Made by a program: the position numbers and the translations under genes
The notes under the pieces: generated by a model
The model's database searches: none
What the model was told of the DNA's origin: nothing
The model's input: only the letters and a program-made list of their open reading frames with translations
In this document: piece after piece, positions 38,141 through 50,250 of the stretch
Layout of the letters: every line of letters begins with the position of its first letter
How positions within the stretch are numbered: the first letter of the stretch is position 1
NCBI GenBank assembly: GCA_963682055.1
Contig: OY821740.1
Coordinates: 33,186,795 to 33,250,794, forward strand
Reading direction: 5' to 3'
DNA: 64,000 bases
Source: Primula veris
Taxonomy: Eukaryota; Streptophyta; Magnoliopsida; Ericales; Primulaceae

Positions 38141-38333
38141 CACTGTAAAATAATGTTTGATTTAGTTAGAGCCAAAAGTTGTCACAAGTCTGTCGCTAAT
38201 TTAAAAAGTTGTCACAAATCTGTCGTAAATTGACTAAAGTGTCACAAAACCGTCACAAAAACTGTCGCTAATAAGCTCATAACAAAAAATACCGTCACTA
38301 ATCCCGTCGTTATTTAGGTTTTTTTTTGTAATG
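38141..38333. mobile_element. CACTA-type MITE (193 bp) with CAT target duplication
   Basis: Homologous to 27149-27318 along its length. It starts CACTGTAAAATAATG and ends TTTTTGTAATG, flanked on both sides by CAT (38138-38140 and 38334-38336), the 3-bp duplication expected for CACTA elements. It is about 23 bp longer than the first copy because of an extra internal unit (CCGTCACTAATCCCGTCG). Confidence 0.8.
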
Positions 38334-39527
38334 CATAATTCCCAGAGAAAGCAAATGATAGTAAAAAAAAAATCAGACAAGTTTACTTTCCTGAGTATAA
38401 CCTATTATCACGAAATAAATATACATAATATTTCTCAAAGTTTTAAATTTATTAGTACCTAAGTGATACGATTTTTCCAGTAACATAGTTCTCATGAACA
38501 AATTTTTATATACTACAATATTCTCTATTTATTAACATGCACTAAAATTTATAAAGCCCATGTGACTTTTCAAGATTTTGGCTTCTTATAACGTCCATGC
38601 ATGTGATTTATTATTCTCTATTTATTAACATATACTAAAATTTATAATAATTCTAAAAAAACAAAAAAAAAAACTCTTGATGAACAAACAATGTTGTGTG
38701 CATGTTATCTTTCCTGCTTTAACAAACTTTTTTTTTCATGCCCCGCACATTTATAAACCCAACGAACATGAACCGTGTTGGTAGCGAAGCGAACACATTT
38801 ATTCATGAACAGTTAGGTTCATATGCGGCCCTAAGAGCATAACCTACTAAACTAGAACTAATTGTTCGTAGTTGGTACGGAATAAATACGCTTTTTAATA
38901 TGTAGCACGATCCTAACATAAGTATTACTAGAAGAAAAGGTTGAGATAGCCAAGTACATATGTTTTTTTGGATAACCTTAGTGTCACCTATGTTTGTAAT
39001 TACAAATATACGTATCACTATAATAAAAAGTCAGGATCGCAACATGAATTTTTTTTTTAAGTTGCTAATATGAGTGTGACTAAATTTTAAAAACTGAATA
39101 TTAACTAATTATGTTGGTAATGCGAGTATGTGACTAAATTTTAGAAACTGAATAGTAACTAATTATGTTATTAACCGTTGTTAAAAGTTATAAACACTCA
39201 ATTTATCAATAGTTTTTAAAAATGTATTTGTGTTATCCCGACAGTAATGTTTATGTGAAATATTCAGCTGCCATGTTTGTCCAAAGACTAGTTTCACTAT
39301 AAACATTATGAAAAAGATCGTTACGTTCATCTTATGGACGTCATCTATACTATTAATTTATGTCTAGAGGTCTTATGAGGCCTTAAAACAAATATTTGCA
39401 AAATAGTATTGATAGTTTAAAAAATTACAAATAAAAAAAATGCTAAATAAAACTGCTAAAATAAAAATAACTGTTATTTCACGTTACCATTCATCTTCCT
39501 TATTATCTCTCTATCTTTCTCTCTCTC

Positions 39528-39561
<34 letters not shown>

Positions 39562-41952
39562 TATTATCTCTCTATTATCAAATCCCCACTCTCTCAACCA
39601 TAATTGTCCTTCCGTTCATCGAATATTCTACTATAACGGGTTACATATTTTTTTTTGATTCACACCCATCGGGTGGACAGGTCCGCTAATATTGTTTAAA
39701 ATGTACATTCTTTTAATTTAGTGTTATTTTCTTTTTAATTTATTTAAATTATAGTTTAACTGATTTAGATAAGAAGACGAAGAAAATGCTACATTAAAAA
39801 TGTTAGAATATATGGAATCGAATTAAGGTTATCATTTATCAACGTGGCAGCAGTTGTTACTAGCTAGCTTAGCTAAGGCACATATAATTAGCGATCTTTT
39901 TAGTAAAATGACAAAAATTTCTTTCCAAACATTTTATGATAGTGTGTTTTCAATCTTTTTTATGTTTTTTCTTTTCTTTTTAGTCTTAAAAAATATATAA
40001 CTATTGTTTTTTTTAAATATATTATCACTTTAGAAAGAGTCATACAATAACAATATATGGAGTATAATTTTGAAACCAGTTGTCAAAAATAAAATTTAAA
40101 TCTTTGCTGAAATACTCTATTAATAAAAAAAAATTGAAACACACTATAGAAAAAATTCTTATTTTATAAAAATAAAATTTAAATCTTTGCCGAAATACTC
40201 TATTAATAAATAAAAAATTGAAACGCACTATAGAAAAAATTCTTATTTTGTAAATTATGGAGTTACCATATGGATTGTCTTGCCAAACTCTGATCATATA
40301 AGACGGGCGTTCTTGACATGGTGGTTGGTGCAATCGATTGAAATCTTAGTATACCACATTCATTCCTAGAGTTTGAAATCTGACGTTCCAAAAAGGAGTT
40401 ACCTCCAAAAATAAAATGAATACTGTTCTTGTTTATAGTGCATATTGTTAACTTTCAAATGTATACTATTAAACTCGTAAAATGTATAGATTTTATATTT
40501 ACAAATGACCTATATATATGAGTAAGGTGGTTGTTTCCTGTGATTTACACTATAGCACTTACCACTAGGGGGTTGGGGAAAAAAATCCAGGGTTCGGTTT
40601 TCACAACTTAATAATGTATACGATTAAACTTGTAAAATTATAGATTTCTTTACTACTCAGTTTATTAGTCACAAGACTCAATTGTTTCATTAAATTCAGT
40701 TTGTACCCAAATGTTGGCTCACTTAATATACATCAACCATTTGATGAGTTGAATTCTAGCTTAGTAGCTAGCTAGTACATGTGGTGATATCAGTAAATAA
40801 GTTATTACAAGAATTGATGCATAAAATGAGGTGTATTTTGTAGGTAGATCCACACTAATTTAGAATAGTTATTTTTGAATTTATTAATATTTATTGAATT
40901 TTTAATATATTAGGGTTATATAATGAATCATTGGATGTATATCCAAGTTCACAATAAATAAAAAAATTTATTAGAACCCTGGCATGGTAAGTTAAATTGT
41001 TGACTTGCGTGCCGGATCATGATCATTTTTGGCCCCAGGCCCCACAATAGAAAATGGAAAATGTTAAAAACAAAAGTATGGTTATTCTTCATTTTAGCTA
41101 TAAAGCTTCTATTTATATCAATTTCATTCTTAAAGTTACTTAAAAATCACATAAGTCTTATGACATATTAATTTGAACCAATTTACTGTTCACATATGTT
41201 TGCCGATGAATTCTTAAATTTATAGAGTAAAATAAATCAATTCTTGTAATAACTTATTTACTGATATCACCACACATGAGTTTGCGGTAGATCGATTAAC
41301 AAATAACAATTGATAAAAAAGGATGACAAAAGAAAATTAAATTAAAAACTGCACATCTCTTACGATTTCATATAGACAATACCAAATACCCGGGACTAAG
41401 ACTCGGTTTGACGATGATAATGTATTAATGTCATCAGCAAAATCATAGCTTTTTAACTTATCCATAAATAATGCAAGATTATTTCCAATCATTGGTATAA
41501 TAAAACACTTCTAAAATGATCAATCTAACAAATATTTGTTCATATATCTTGATAAATTAAAAACTCAAAAGTCAAAATTTTCAAAAAAATAATACTTGCA
41601 AATCTATTGTAACCTAGTACTCAGTGTCATTTATTTATATAGCTATAAAAATTCGATTTGAGCTATAATTTATAAAATATAATTGACACCAAGCGTAATA
41701 GTTCCATAATCAAACGAAAATGATACTTTTTGATGGATTTATGAAACATAAAAAATAAATAGGTTAGCATTTACTCCGTCCTAAGAAAACTGTCAATTTT
41801 CATTATAATAATCATCAACTATACTAAAATAAACGTGACACAAAAGATACGGGACAAAGCGAGTATAAATTAAAAGTTAAAAGACTAAATTGGTAGATAT
41901 CAAAACAAGGGGTGTTTAGATAAATATCACCCACCATCTCTATCCGTTTTTG
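38334..41952. other. Gene-poor AT-rich intergenic region with local tandem duplications
   Basis: No gene. Two approximate copies of a 51-bp unit containing GTGACTAAATTTTA lie at about 39072-39172. A TA microsatellite is at 39532-39559. A tandem duplication of about 83 bp lies at 40085-40250. The remainder is simple AT-rich sequence. Confidence 0.5.
40085..40250. repeat. Tandem duplication, two units of about 83 bp
   Basis: Units starting AAAAATAAAATTTAAATC at 40085 and 40168 differ at only a few positions and share GAAATACTCTATTAATAAA and CACTATAGAAAAAATTC. No gene content. Confidence 0.85.
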
Positions 41953-41953
41953 C

Positions 41954-41996
<43 letters not shown>

Positions 41997-42071
41997 ACTA
42001 TCAAACTTATATATACTGTATATAATTATAAATATATAAATATAAATATAAATATAAAGTTGATTGCCGCG
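41953..42071 (+). promoter_or_regulatory. Core promoter and leader of ACX4
   Basis: A CT run (41953-41977) passes directly into a TA run (41978-41996, TATATATATATATA), followed by about 75 bp of A/T-rich leader to the ATG at 42072. The TA run is the only plausible TATA box. The two adjoining microsatellites make the promoter likely to vary in length between individuals. Confidence 0.5.
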
Positions 42072-45000
42072 ATGACAGTTGGATCTTCACAAGCTAGAGG
42101 TTTTCTTCTCTTTTTTTTTTTTCCAACTTTCACTGTTTCTATGATATCATGAAATATGCGTACATAATATTACTATTTTTCTTAATTTAAAGGTTAATAT
42201 TCGAAATAAACAAATGATCATGTCTTTTACTGTTTGATTGTTTTAATAAGTTTGGATCATATGTGTATATTAATAACAACCATATTCTAATTGGCTTTGT
42301 TTGGTTACAACTTTTCGCCTTTTTTTTTGTTCAGTGAGGGTATTTAATTATTTATGGCAGAAGCGAAAGTTCATGTTCATATTTTTTTTCTTATTATGAG
42401 TGGGACTAAAAATGCTATAATCGGCATAAATTCGGTACAAAACATGTTAAGAAAAGGGAAAATATCGTTGAGTACATATTTTGAGACTTAATTATCAAAA
42501 ACCTATGGTTAAAATCTCTTTTAAAATTAGTTACAGATGCTCCACTTCTTTTTACTCTCTGTTTTTAACTTAATTTGATATGTACCAAATCTTAAACAAA
42601 CACCACAAATTCAGGTTCTTGATAATTAAGTCCGAAAGTATTTATTAAACAATAATGTTCCCTTTAAAAAAAACGCAATATGCGGAGGGCTGTAGTTTGG
42701 TCTATAAGTTCAAAAAGATGAGATTTTTCTGGTTTATTAGTGCTTTTAAGAGCTAGAAGTTTAGACCGTGTAGGGCTCTTTTTGTAATCTCTAAAGGCTC
42801 AGCTTATTTGCTTTAAAGCTGCAACCAAACTTGTAAACAAGCCCAAATAAAGCTGTTTGTATAGTAAGAGCAAGTATTGAAGGTTCCCGAAATGCTAAAA
42901 GATAGTGCTAACTGATTAAACTATGTTTTGGAGCTATGTCCTAAATGGTACTCACCACTGATTCGAAACATTGGAGGATGATTGGTTAGTAACATAATTT
43001 TTTGTTTCGGGAATACTCAAAAGTTTCTCAAGCGACGATTAAAAGCCAAAAGATTGATTAAGGCCTGTTAATTTTTGCTAAAAAGTTGGATTGTATATGG
43101 CTGATCATTTTAAAATTGGACTTATCTGGTTTTTTAGACTGGAAAGGCTAAAAATTTAAACTGGATGAACCGGACTATTTTGGAAACTTTTAAAAATTCA
43201 GCCTTTCGCTTGAAAGTTGCAACGAACGGCCCTGTAACACCTGTACTTCTCAAAATATACTTTTTTTCTGGGCCTCAAGCAATTCAGTGAACTAAAAGTG
43301 AATTTGCTTTGATGTCACTTTTCGGTTTATATTGAGAGACAGCATGCTAATGATTGCAGATGAGGAACAAAATGAGGCCAAGAGTTCGTATTTCAGTCTG
43401 CCGGGATTGCATATATCTGTTGCCTTCCCTCAAGCTACTCCAGCCAGTGTCTTTCCACCTTGTAGTAAGAATGTTATATATGTACAAAAATATTTTATTC
43501 TTCTCGATTCATACATGGGAAGAACCAAGATTTGGTCCAGTGAGACTGGAATTCAATATGAGGGTAAAAATCTAAATTAAAATTACGTGGTGGTAATAAG
43601 GTGTTTTATAACCTTAGGCGTTGGCACTGCGTATCATCTAGTTGCTCTTCCATATACGTATGAAGATGCATATTGACTTTCTTAATCAATATAATAGCGG
43701 TATTGACCCAAGTACTTTCGGCACATTTGGGTGATTCTTTTCCTTTCCTTGACCTTGGAAATAATTCATGTGGTAATTTTAAGCCCGTTTGACGCACGTT
43801 TCTTTTTGGAGCATGCCTCACAGTTAATGAATCAGATAATTCTGCAAACTTCAAGTGCCCGCAGTTTGTATTTTAAGTCACATTCTAATATTGAAATGTA
43901 AAAAGACTATAACTAACTCATTCATGAAAGAATACACCTACTTGACTGATCAAATTAATAGATATTATATTGATTATATTCAATAATCAGAAACTCGGAC
44001 CTTAAGTTGTGGGGTTCCTGAATCCTAACTAGTTATCTGTGCCGTACATTAGTTTTTTTAGAAACTGAGTTAATTTTATCCGTGATATAATCTCATTCTT
44101 TCTATCAATTGTTATCATTATATTCACTTTATACTTTGCAGCTTCAGACTATTATCAATTTGACGACTTATTGACTCCTCAAGAACAAGCCATCAAGATA
44201 AAAGTAAGAGAATGTATGGAAAAAGAGGTAGCTCCAATAATGGCCGAGGTATGCTCTTTCAGTTGACCCGCGCCTTAACAGAATGTTATAGTTTTGCTAT
44301 TAAATACTCAGAGACCAGATATAAGTACTTTATAAAACTCATTTGGCACTAGGATTTGTATAAATCTATGCTCCATACTTGGTTCATATATTTATTTATT
44401 TTGAATCCATTGGCTCTTATGGTAAAATAAATTGTGGCATTTATGATTAGGTTGTTTTTCTATGTTCAGTATTGGGAGAAGGCAAAATTTCCATTCCATG
44501 TAGTTCCAAAGTTTGGTGCCCTAGGTATTGCTGGCGGGACGATTAAGGTAGATTCTTAATTCTTTTTTGCTTTAATTGTTTGTTTTGCTTGTTATTATTT
44601 AGCATAATATTTTTGTGGTTGGCTGGAAAGTGATCTTGTAGTGTTTCAGGGGTATGGTTGTCCTGGTCTTTCCATCACTGCAAATGCGATTGCCACAGCT
44701 GAATTAGCAAGAGTAGATGCTAGCTGTTCAACTTTTGTTCTGGTGCATTCTTCTTTGGCAATGAGCACTATTGGTAACCAAACTATTCTTAGGTCTTGTT
44801 TAATTGCAGTTTATAACTCAACTTTCATGATTTTTTGCTCATAAAAGCAAGGAGGTTTAAACTGGAAATTTCTGAACCGATCAATGACCTTATACTCTTA
44901 ACTGCATAAATTTTAGAAAATATAATTCGCCTTTCGGTGCCTCTAAAGGAGGTAAAAGGTTGCAGGACAAGTGCTCATTGTTGATCTGACATTTTCATGA

Positions 45001-48000
45001 TATATAGTTCATAAACATGTATACATTGTATTTGGCATTGTTTACTAAGTTGATAGTAAATATGTTACTACTACTCGGACTGAATGAAAATTGAAAAGTC
45101 TGTCGCTTTAACTTTTCTGTAACGAGAATACACAGTCGAGAGGGATATTGATAGTAGCTTTGGAAGCATCTACTCCACTTTTATCACATTAATCATTTGA
45201 ATTTATGAAGTTGGCGCTAATCAAATTTTCTGTTTTATGTTGGTGACAGCTATTGTTGGTTCTGAAGCTCAGAAGCAGAAATATCTACCATCTATGGCAC
45301 AACTTAAGACCATTGGTTGTTGGGTAAGATTCCTTTTGCCTATATATATATATTAGTAATCGTTACCCACGCGTTGTGTGTGCGATGCGTGGTCTATATA
45401 TGATCCGGGTAAATAAATTTTTAAAAAGTATATTGATTGAATGAATATATTAAATTAGAAATCATGAATAATATAATGTTTTTGTTATACAAAATTCATG
45501 CAAAACGATTTTGTTTGGTATAGGATTATAATTGTTTTGAAAATATCATGATTTTTGTGTGTTTTTTATATTTTAAATTGTATAAATATAAATTAGTAAT
45601 TAGTAAAAAAGAGCGGGGGCATTTTTGAAAAAATGGCCAAAATTTGGCAGCCTCACTTTTTCTTGGGTTGGCTTATATTTATAGTATATGATATGATATG
45701 ATATGATATGATATGATATGATGATGATATGATATACACACACTCACACATATATATACATGTATATATATATATATTTTTTTTTCTTTTTAATACTATG
45801 TCCTGAAAAATAATTTCTTGGTAAATTCTATTATAGGGTCTAACTGAGCCTGACTATGGAAGCGATGCAAGTGCTTTAAGAACAACAGCAACAAAGGTTG
45901 AGTTCCTTGTCTCTTCAATTTTTATTGGCCTCGACTTCTATAGCACTAGTATATAACTAGTAGTAAGATTAAAGTACACTGTTCACATGGCTTCCATAAG
46001 TGGAAGCTGTAATCCTTTTCCAATCACCACAAACCTGAGAACAGTAACCATTCTGTCTGTCCTCATGAGAAGAAAAATCTTAGATCTCCATCTTTGTGCA
46101 ATTCACAAGCCTATTCTATATTAGAGATAGAGATTAATGGAAACATAAAGAGTATGGGAATGCTTAGTTTGACACTGGTTTTTTGTCGTAGATATCAAAA
46201 TGTTATGATACACCAAAGGCTAAAGCAGTATAGAGTTCATGGTACAATACCCTAGGTTTTCAAATACAATATGATTTTACAAGTGTACTTTTCTATCACA
46301 AAAATCTTACATTATATGCATTGTATCTTGCTATTTGATGCTCAGTAAATGATACTTGCAATATCTGCTCCCAAATATTGTATTTAAGTCCCATGATTAT
46401 CAGCTGAAATGCGTAATAAAAAATTAACTAAATCATGTTCCTTTGAGGCACCTGCCTTAGAAAGAAGACTTTACGACTAAAGCTTTCATATCTTTTACCG
46501 GATACAGTATTTATCATGTAAAGTTATTATCAATATGTTCCACAGCTCTATAATTCACAATCTGCAACTATACCTTCACCTCCCTGTCAGAAAACTTCAT
46601 AATATATTTGAAATGAGGGGATGTTGTAGGTGTAAAAGTATGATGGAATTTCACCTAATTGGCATTTATACTAATTTGGACATGCCACGTATTTTCATTT
46701 GTCATAATAAGATTGTTTTCCCATTTTGTGAATATCAGGTTGAAGGAGGTTGGCTCCTTAATGGTCAAAAGCGTTGGATAGGAAACAGTACATTTGCAGA
46801 TGTGCTGGTAATATTTGCAAGAAACATAACTACAAATGAGCTACATTCGTAAGTAATCTTGTTCCGTGCAATATTTTTACTGCCATAATAGTAAGATTTC
46901 CCTATCATAAGTTTTAAATTCATTTAAAGCCTTCCATTAAATGTACTTTTTGGGGGTCAATTAAATGGTAGAACAAATGTAATGATGTTTACATGAGTCC
47001 AAATCTTCTACCCCATTTCTCTACCCCCTTCCGTGCCCCCTTGCTTATTTTATCCTAAAAAAAATTCTAAAAAGCTTGAAAAAAATTGTACAATTACTAT
47101 AATACATGTATCAATACATTCCAATAATTATTTTTAAAAGAAAATCCACACAAAATTTATTTTGGAATAAATGTATAAATTAGTGTAAATTAAACATTGA
47201 ATTTTAAAAAAATTGTTTAAAACAATATTATGTTCAAATGTTTTAAAATTTGAATACAATATAATATAAAAGTTTATAAAGTTGCGGTATAAGTTGTGAA
47301 AATTTAAAATTTGAGTGAAAATAAGCAAGGGGGCACGGAAGGGGGTAGAGAATAGGGGTAGAAGATTTGGACTCTGTTTACATCTATCTCACTAGTCTTA
47401 GGGGATGACATTACTTTTGTGCACCACCAACCTACCAGCACTTTAGAAATTGCTTCATTAAAGACCAAATTCATTATTTACACGCCAGTCTACAAAATAC
47501 AACACAGTTGGTACACCTCTGTTACAAGTTCAACTTAAAGCCCTAGTGATGTATGAAACTGTTTGATCACGCTTTAATGTTATAAGCACCAATTTAAACA
47601 AAATCGGATAGCTAGTACACCAAGTTAAAAAAAATAAAAAATCTTAAAGCACTCATAATTTCTGATAAGCTAGTGTACAAATGTTCTATTTTGTGTATTG
47701 GTACATAAGTTGTTAATGTTGATAAATTGGCGACTAATAACTCAGATTTTGTGCAGATTAGTATCCAAATTGTGAGTTTAATTAGGTTGGTCTACTAATT
47801 GTTAAAAGCTGGTAGTTTGATGTACAAGAGTGATATTCCCTTAGTTTTAATGTTTTACTTTGTCAAAAGCTACTTCCCGTGATGGAAAAAATAATGACTT
47901 GTTTAATTTTCATTTGTTCTTCTGCATATCTTGAATTTTCATTTTGTAGTTTCATTAAACTGACCTTTGTTTTGTTTCGTTTCTTCCCTGACTTGTTTTA

Positions 48001-49978
48001 GCTTTTTAGTAAAAAAGGATGCCCCTGGACTTCAAGCTACCAAAATAGAAAATAAGATTGGTCTACGTATGGTGCAAAATGGAGACATTCTCATGAAGCA
48101 ACTTTTTGTCCCTGAAGAAGACAGATTACCTGGTGTTACTTCTTTTCAGGATATCAACAAGGTGTGCCAGATTTATTTTTCACAATCTTAGATTTATAAA
48201 TCTCTCAATATGCTTGAACAAATCTACTATTATTGCAACAACTGCATTACAGTTCCTAGTTTTCGACTTTTACCACTTCACAACTAACAGGAATCTTTTG
48301 GGAAACCTAAAAATGATGGTTCTTTTCTATACTCCATTTCATAATAAAATAAATATGCCGATGCCTTACCATTCTCTAGTTTCCATTTCCTTTTGTCTTG
48401 TTAGATATTGCGCTCATCTATTTGCTTATTTTCCCTGAATTTAGGTTCTTGGACCTTCACGTCTCATGGTTGCTTGGCAGCCTATCGGTATCTCAATGGG
48501 TGTGTATGATATGTGTCACAGGTATAATCATTCACTCTAAATGATAGTTATCTGCCTAAATTTTCAACTCTTTTCACCATTATATAATATTTAGAAAGGA
48601 AAATCACATTCTTGATCATGTTGTTATTAAGAGAGATTCTTTTCTCTCTTTAGTTTCTGCAGTTTCAATGTTATATTTATAACCCATTAAGTAAATTTTT
48701 GAGTGGTTTATATCGTTAATATATCTTCATTGACGGAAAAAATTATGCATCATTTTGGAATGAAAATAACAAAAAGAGCAATTTCCCTTGAAACTCCATG
48801 TCCATCTTACGTTATATTTCCCCCCCTACTGACGTTGATAGTCCACATTGGGGACTAACTTGAAATAAGAACTACACAACGTTTAAATTGAACTCTTTAC
48901 TACTAGGGGAACTAACACGGTATGATCTGTCATGTTCTGAAAGTGATTGAACATTTCTGTTCCGTTTCTAAGAATTCAAAAGTTAAATTCGTAGTCAAAT
49001 ACGCCTGGATGGTTGCTGTTTGCAAAATTATTCGAATTGTTGGAATAATATTTAATCATTCTTAGCATATTTACTCCCGAAAAGGTACTTGAAAGAAAGA
49101 AAGCAGTTTGGAGCTCCACTTGCAGCATTTCAAATATCACAACAAAAGCTAGTACAGATGTTGGGTAATATTCAGGCCATGTTACTTGTCGGGTGGCGTC
49201 TTTGTAAGCTTTACGACAAAGATGAGATGACTGTTGGCAAAGTTAGCTTAGGAAAGGTAATATACTTAATTGGAAACATTTCGACTTGTTTTCGCCATTT
49301 TATTATGAACATTAAAAAAAGGGAACAGAAGCTGCTTAATCTGAGTATCTGACAACGTGCTGAAACAGACCTTGACTTGTTAATTTTGAGGTAATTGTTT
49401 TAGTGTGAAATATCATGCATGCCCCTGATTGAAACATAATATTGAAAAATATTTCAGGCGTGGATATCCAAGAAAGCAAGAGAAACTGTTTCGCTTGGCC
49501 GTGAGTTGCTTGGTGGCAATGGAGTCTTGACAGACTTTTTAGTTGCCAAGGTTGTTCCACCAGATCTTTATCCCAAACATGCCTGTTTTATTTGCTAACT
49601 TTTCTAACTTAAAATCTATTTTTTTTCCTCGTCTGGTATTTTATCTAATAAACTGGAAAATCTTATCAATTGTCAAAACTAAAATGTAAAAGTGTTTTTA
49701 AAGCTAAAATAATCTAAGCTGCGACATAAAACAAGATAATTATAATCTTCTAGCAAAAAAAGTTTGAAAGTATTGATATGATCAATATATCTAAACTTTC
49801 ATTAGCCTTGAGTGGTTCGCACTTTAATTTTTACTACATTATTGTGCAGGCATTTTGTGATTTAGAGCCCATTTTCACGTACGAAGGCACTTACGACATC
49901 AACACTTTGGTTGCTGGTAGGGAAGTTACTGGTATTGCCAGCTTCAAGCCAGCATCTACCTCTCGTAGTCGTCTCTGA
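42072..49978 (+). CDS. ACX4: Acyl-CoA oxidase 4 (peroxisomal, short-chain)
   Basis: Oxidises short-chain acyl-CoA to 2-enoyl-CoA in peroxisomal beta-oxidation, using FAD and passing electrons to oxygen (family knowledge). Exons: 42072-42099, 43360-43464, 44142-44248, 44470-44547, 44650-44773, 45250-45323, 45837-45896, 46739-46848, 48002-48161, 48445-48521, 49085-49256, 49458-49550, 49850-49978; 1317 nt, 438 residues, against 436 in Arabidopsis. All junctions are GT..AG and in phase. The 28-nt first exon (MTVGSSQAR) was placed by its donor, phase and resemblance to the family N-terminus. Recognisable strings are [36 protein letters not shown] and [17 protein letters not shown]. The Glu of TYEGTYDIN (codon 49883-49885) is at the family's catalytic-base position. 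The C-terminal SRL is a peroxisomal targeting signal. Introns 6 and 8 carry transposon insertions, leaving exons intact. Confidence 0.95.
43061..43233. repeat. Tourist-like MITE remnant in ACX4 intron 1
   Basis: Left end AGGCCTGTTAATTTTTGC, right end GTTGCAACGAACGGCCCT: the inverted ends resemble the GGCCTTGTTTGGTTGCAGC family in this window. A related fragment is at about 42785-42845 (AAGCTGCAACCAAACTTG). No target duplication is certain. Confidence 0.4.
45353..45686 (-). mobile_element. Small Helitron-like element (copy 3) in ACX4 intron 6
   Basis: On the minus strand it aligns with 27426-27726 at both ends (AACCCAAGA near the start; CGCGTGGG and TTACTAA at the end) and ends CTAA followed by T, again CTRR|T. 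A hairpin can form near the 3' end (CCACGC at 45389-45384 with GCGTGG at 45371-45366). The left border abuts a TA run and the right border a pentamer microsatellite. Confidence 0.6.
45686..45736. repeat. Pentanucleotide microsatellite (ATATG)n
   Basis: About nine units of ATATG/GATAT, interrupted once by GATGATG, adjoining the start of the Helitron-like copy. It lies in ACX4 intron 6. Confidence 0.85.
46995..47374. mobile_element. Mutator-type MITE (380 bp) with 9-bp target duplication in ACX4 intron 8
   Basis: About 57 bp at the left end (starting GAGTCCAAATCTTCTACCCC) is repeated inverted at the right end with about two mismatches. Both ends contain CCCCCTTCCGTGCCCCC. Identical 9-bp copies of TGTTTACAT flank it (46986-46994 and 47375-47383). 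Long terminal inverted repeats with a 9-bp duplication are typical of Mutator-like elements. The 260-bp middle is AT-rich and non-coding, so it is non-autonomous. The near-identical ends suggest a young insertion. Confidence 0.92.
47560..47845. repeat. Degenerate periodic repeat shared with 216-420
   Basis: Phrases such as GATAAGCTAGTGTACAAA, CAGATTTTGTGCAGATT and GTTGGTCTACTAATTG match ones at 300-420 with few changes. The motif 'gttggtgtactaat' recurs at irregular spacing. No coding sense or terminal repeats. It lies in ACX4 intron 8. Confidence 0.45.
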
Positions 49979-50250
49979 TTTGTTGGCATAACATGTAAGT
50001 ACTAAAAATAAGGGAATAAATCTGATCTAAACCGAAAAAATAATATTTTAGCATTGGTGTGTTGCTTGATACCTGAAAGAGACGAGGAGGAAAAAACAAG
50101 TGTAAAGTGATTTAGTGCATTCACTAGTGTTTATTTAATGTAAACCACCCCGTGTAACTATACTGGAGTAAAATGTACTTTATTCAAGCAACGATCGGAA
50201 GGTTTCTTGTGTTCGTAATTTGGATCATATTCTGTGCGCTCAGTGTTTCA
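49979..50250 (+). other. Probable ACX4 3'UTR
   Basis: Non-coding sequence after the ACX4 stop, fading into AT-rich intergenic DNA. AGTAAAATGTACTTT near 50166 could be part of a polyadenylation region; the site is not certain. Confidence 0.4.

Noticed and set aside
43332..43580. Unspliced ORF starting near exon 2 as the ACX4 N-terminus
   Set aside because: The exon 1 at 42072 joins in phase at the acceptor 43358-43359 and resembles the family N-terminus better; the ORF also runs through the donor at 43465.
46535..46852. Small independent ORF containing HSSIIHNLQ at its start
   Set aside because: Its second half is ACX4 exon 8; the first half is intron read through.
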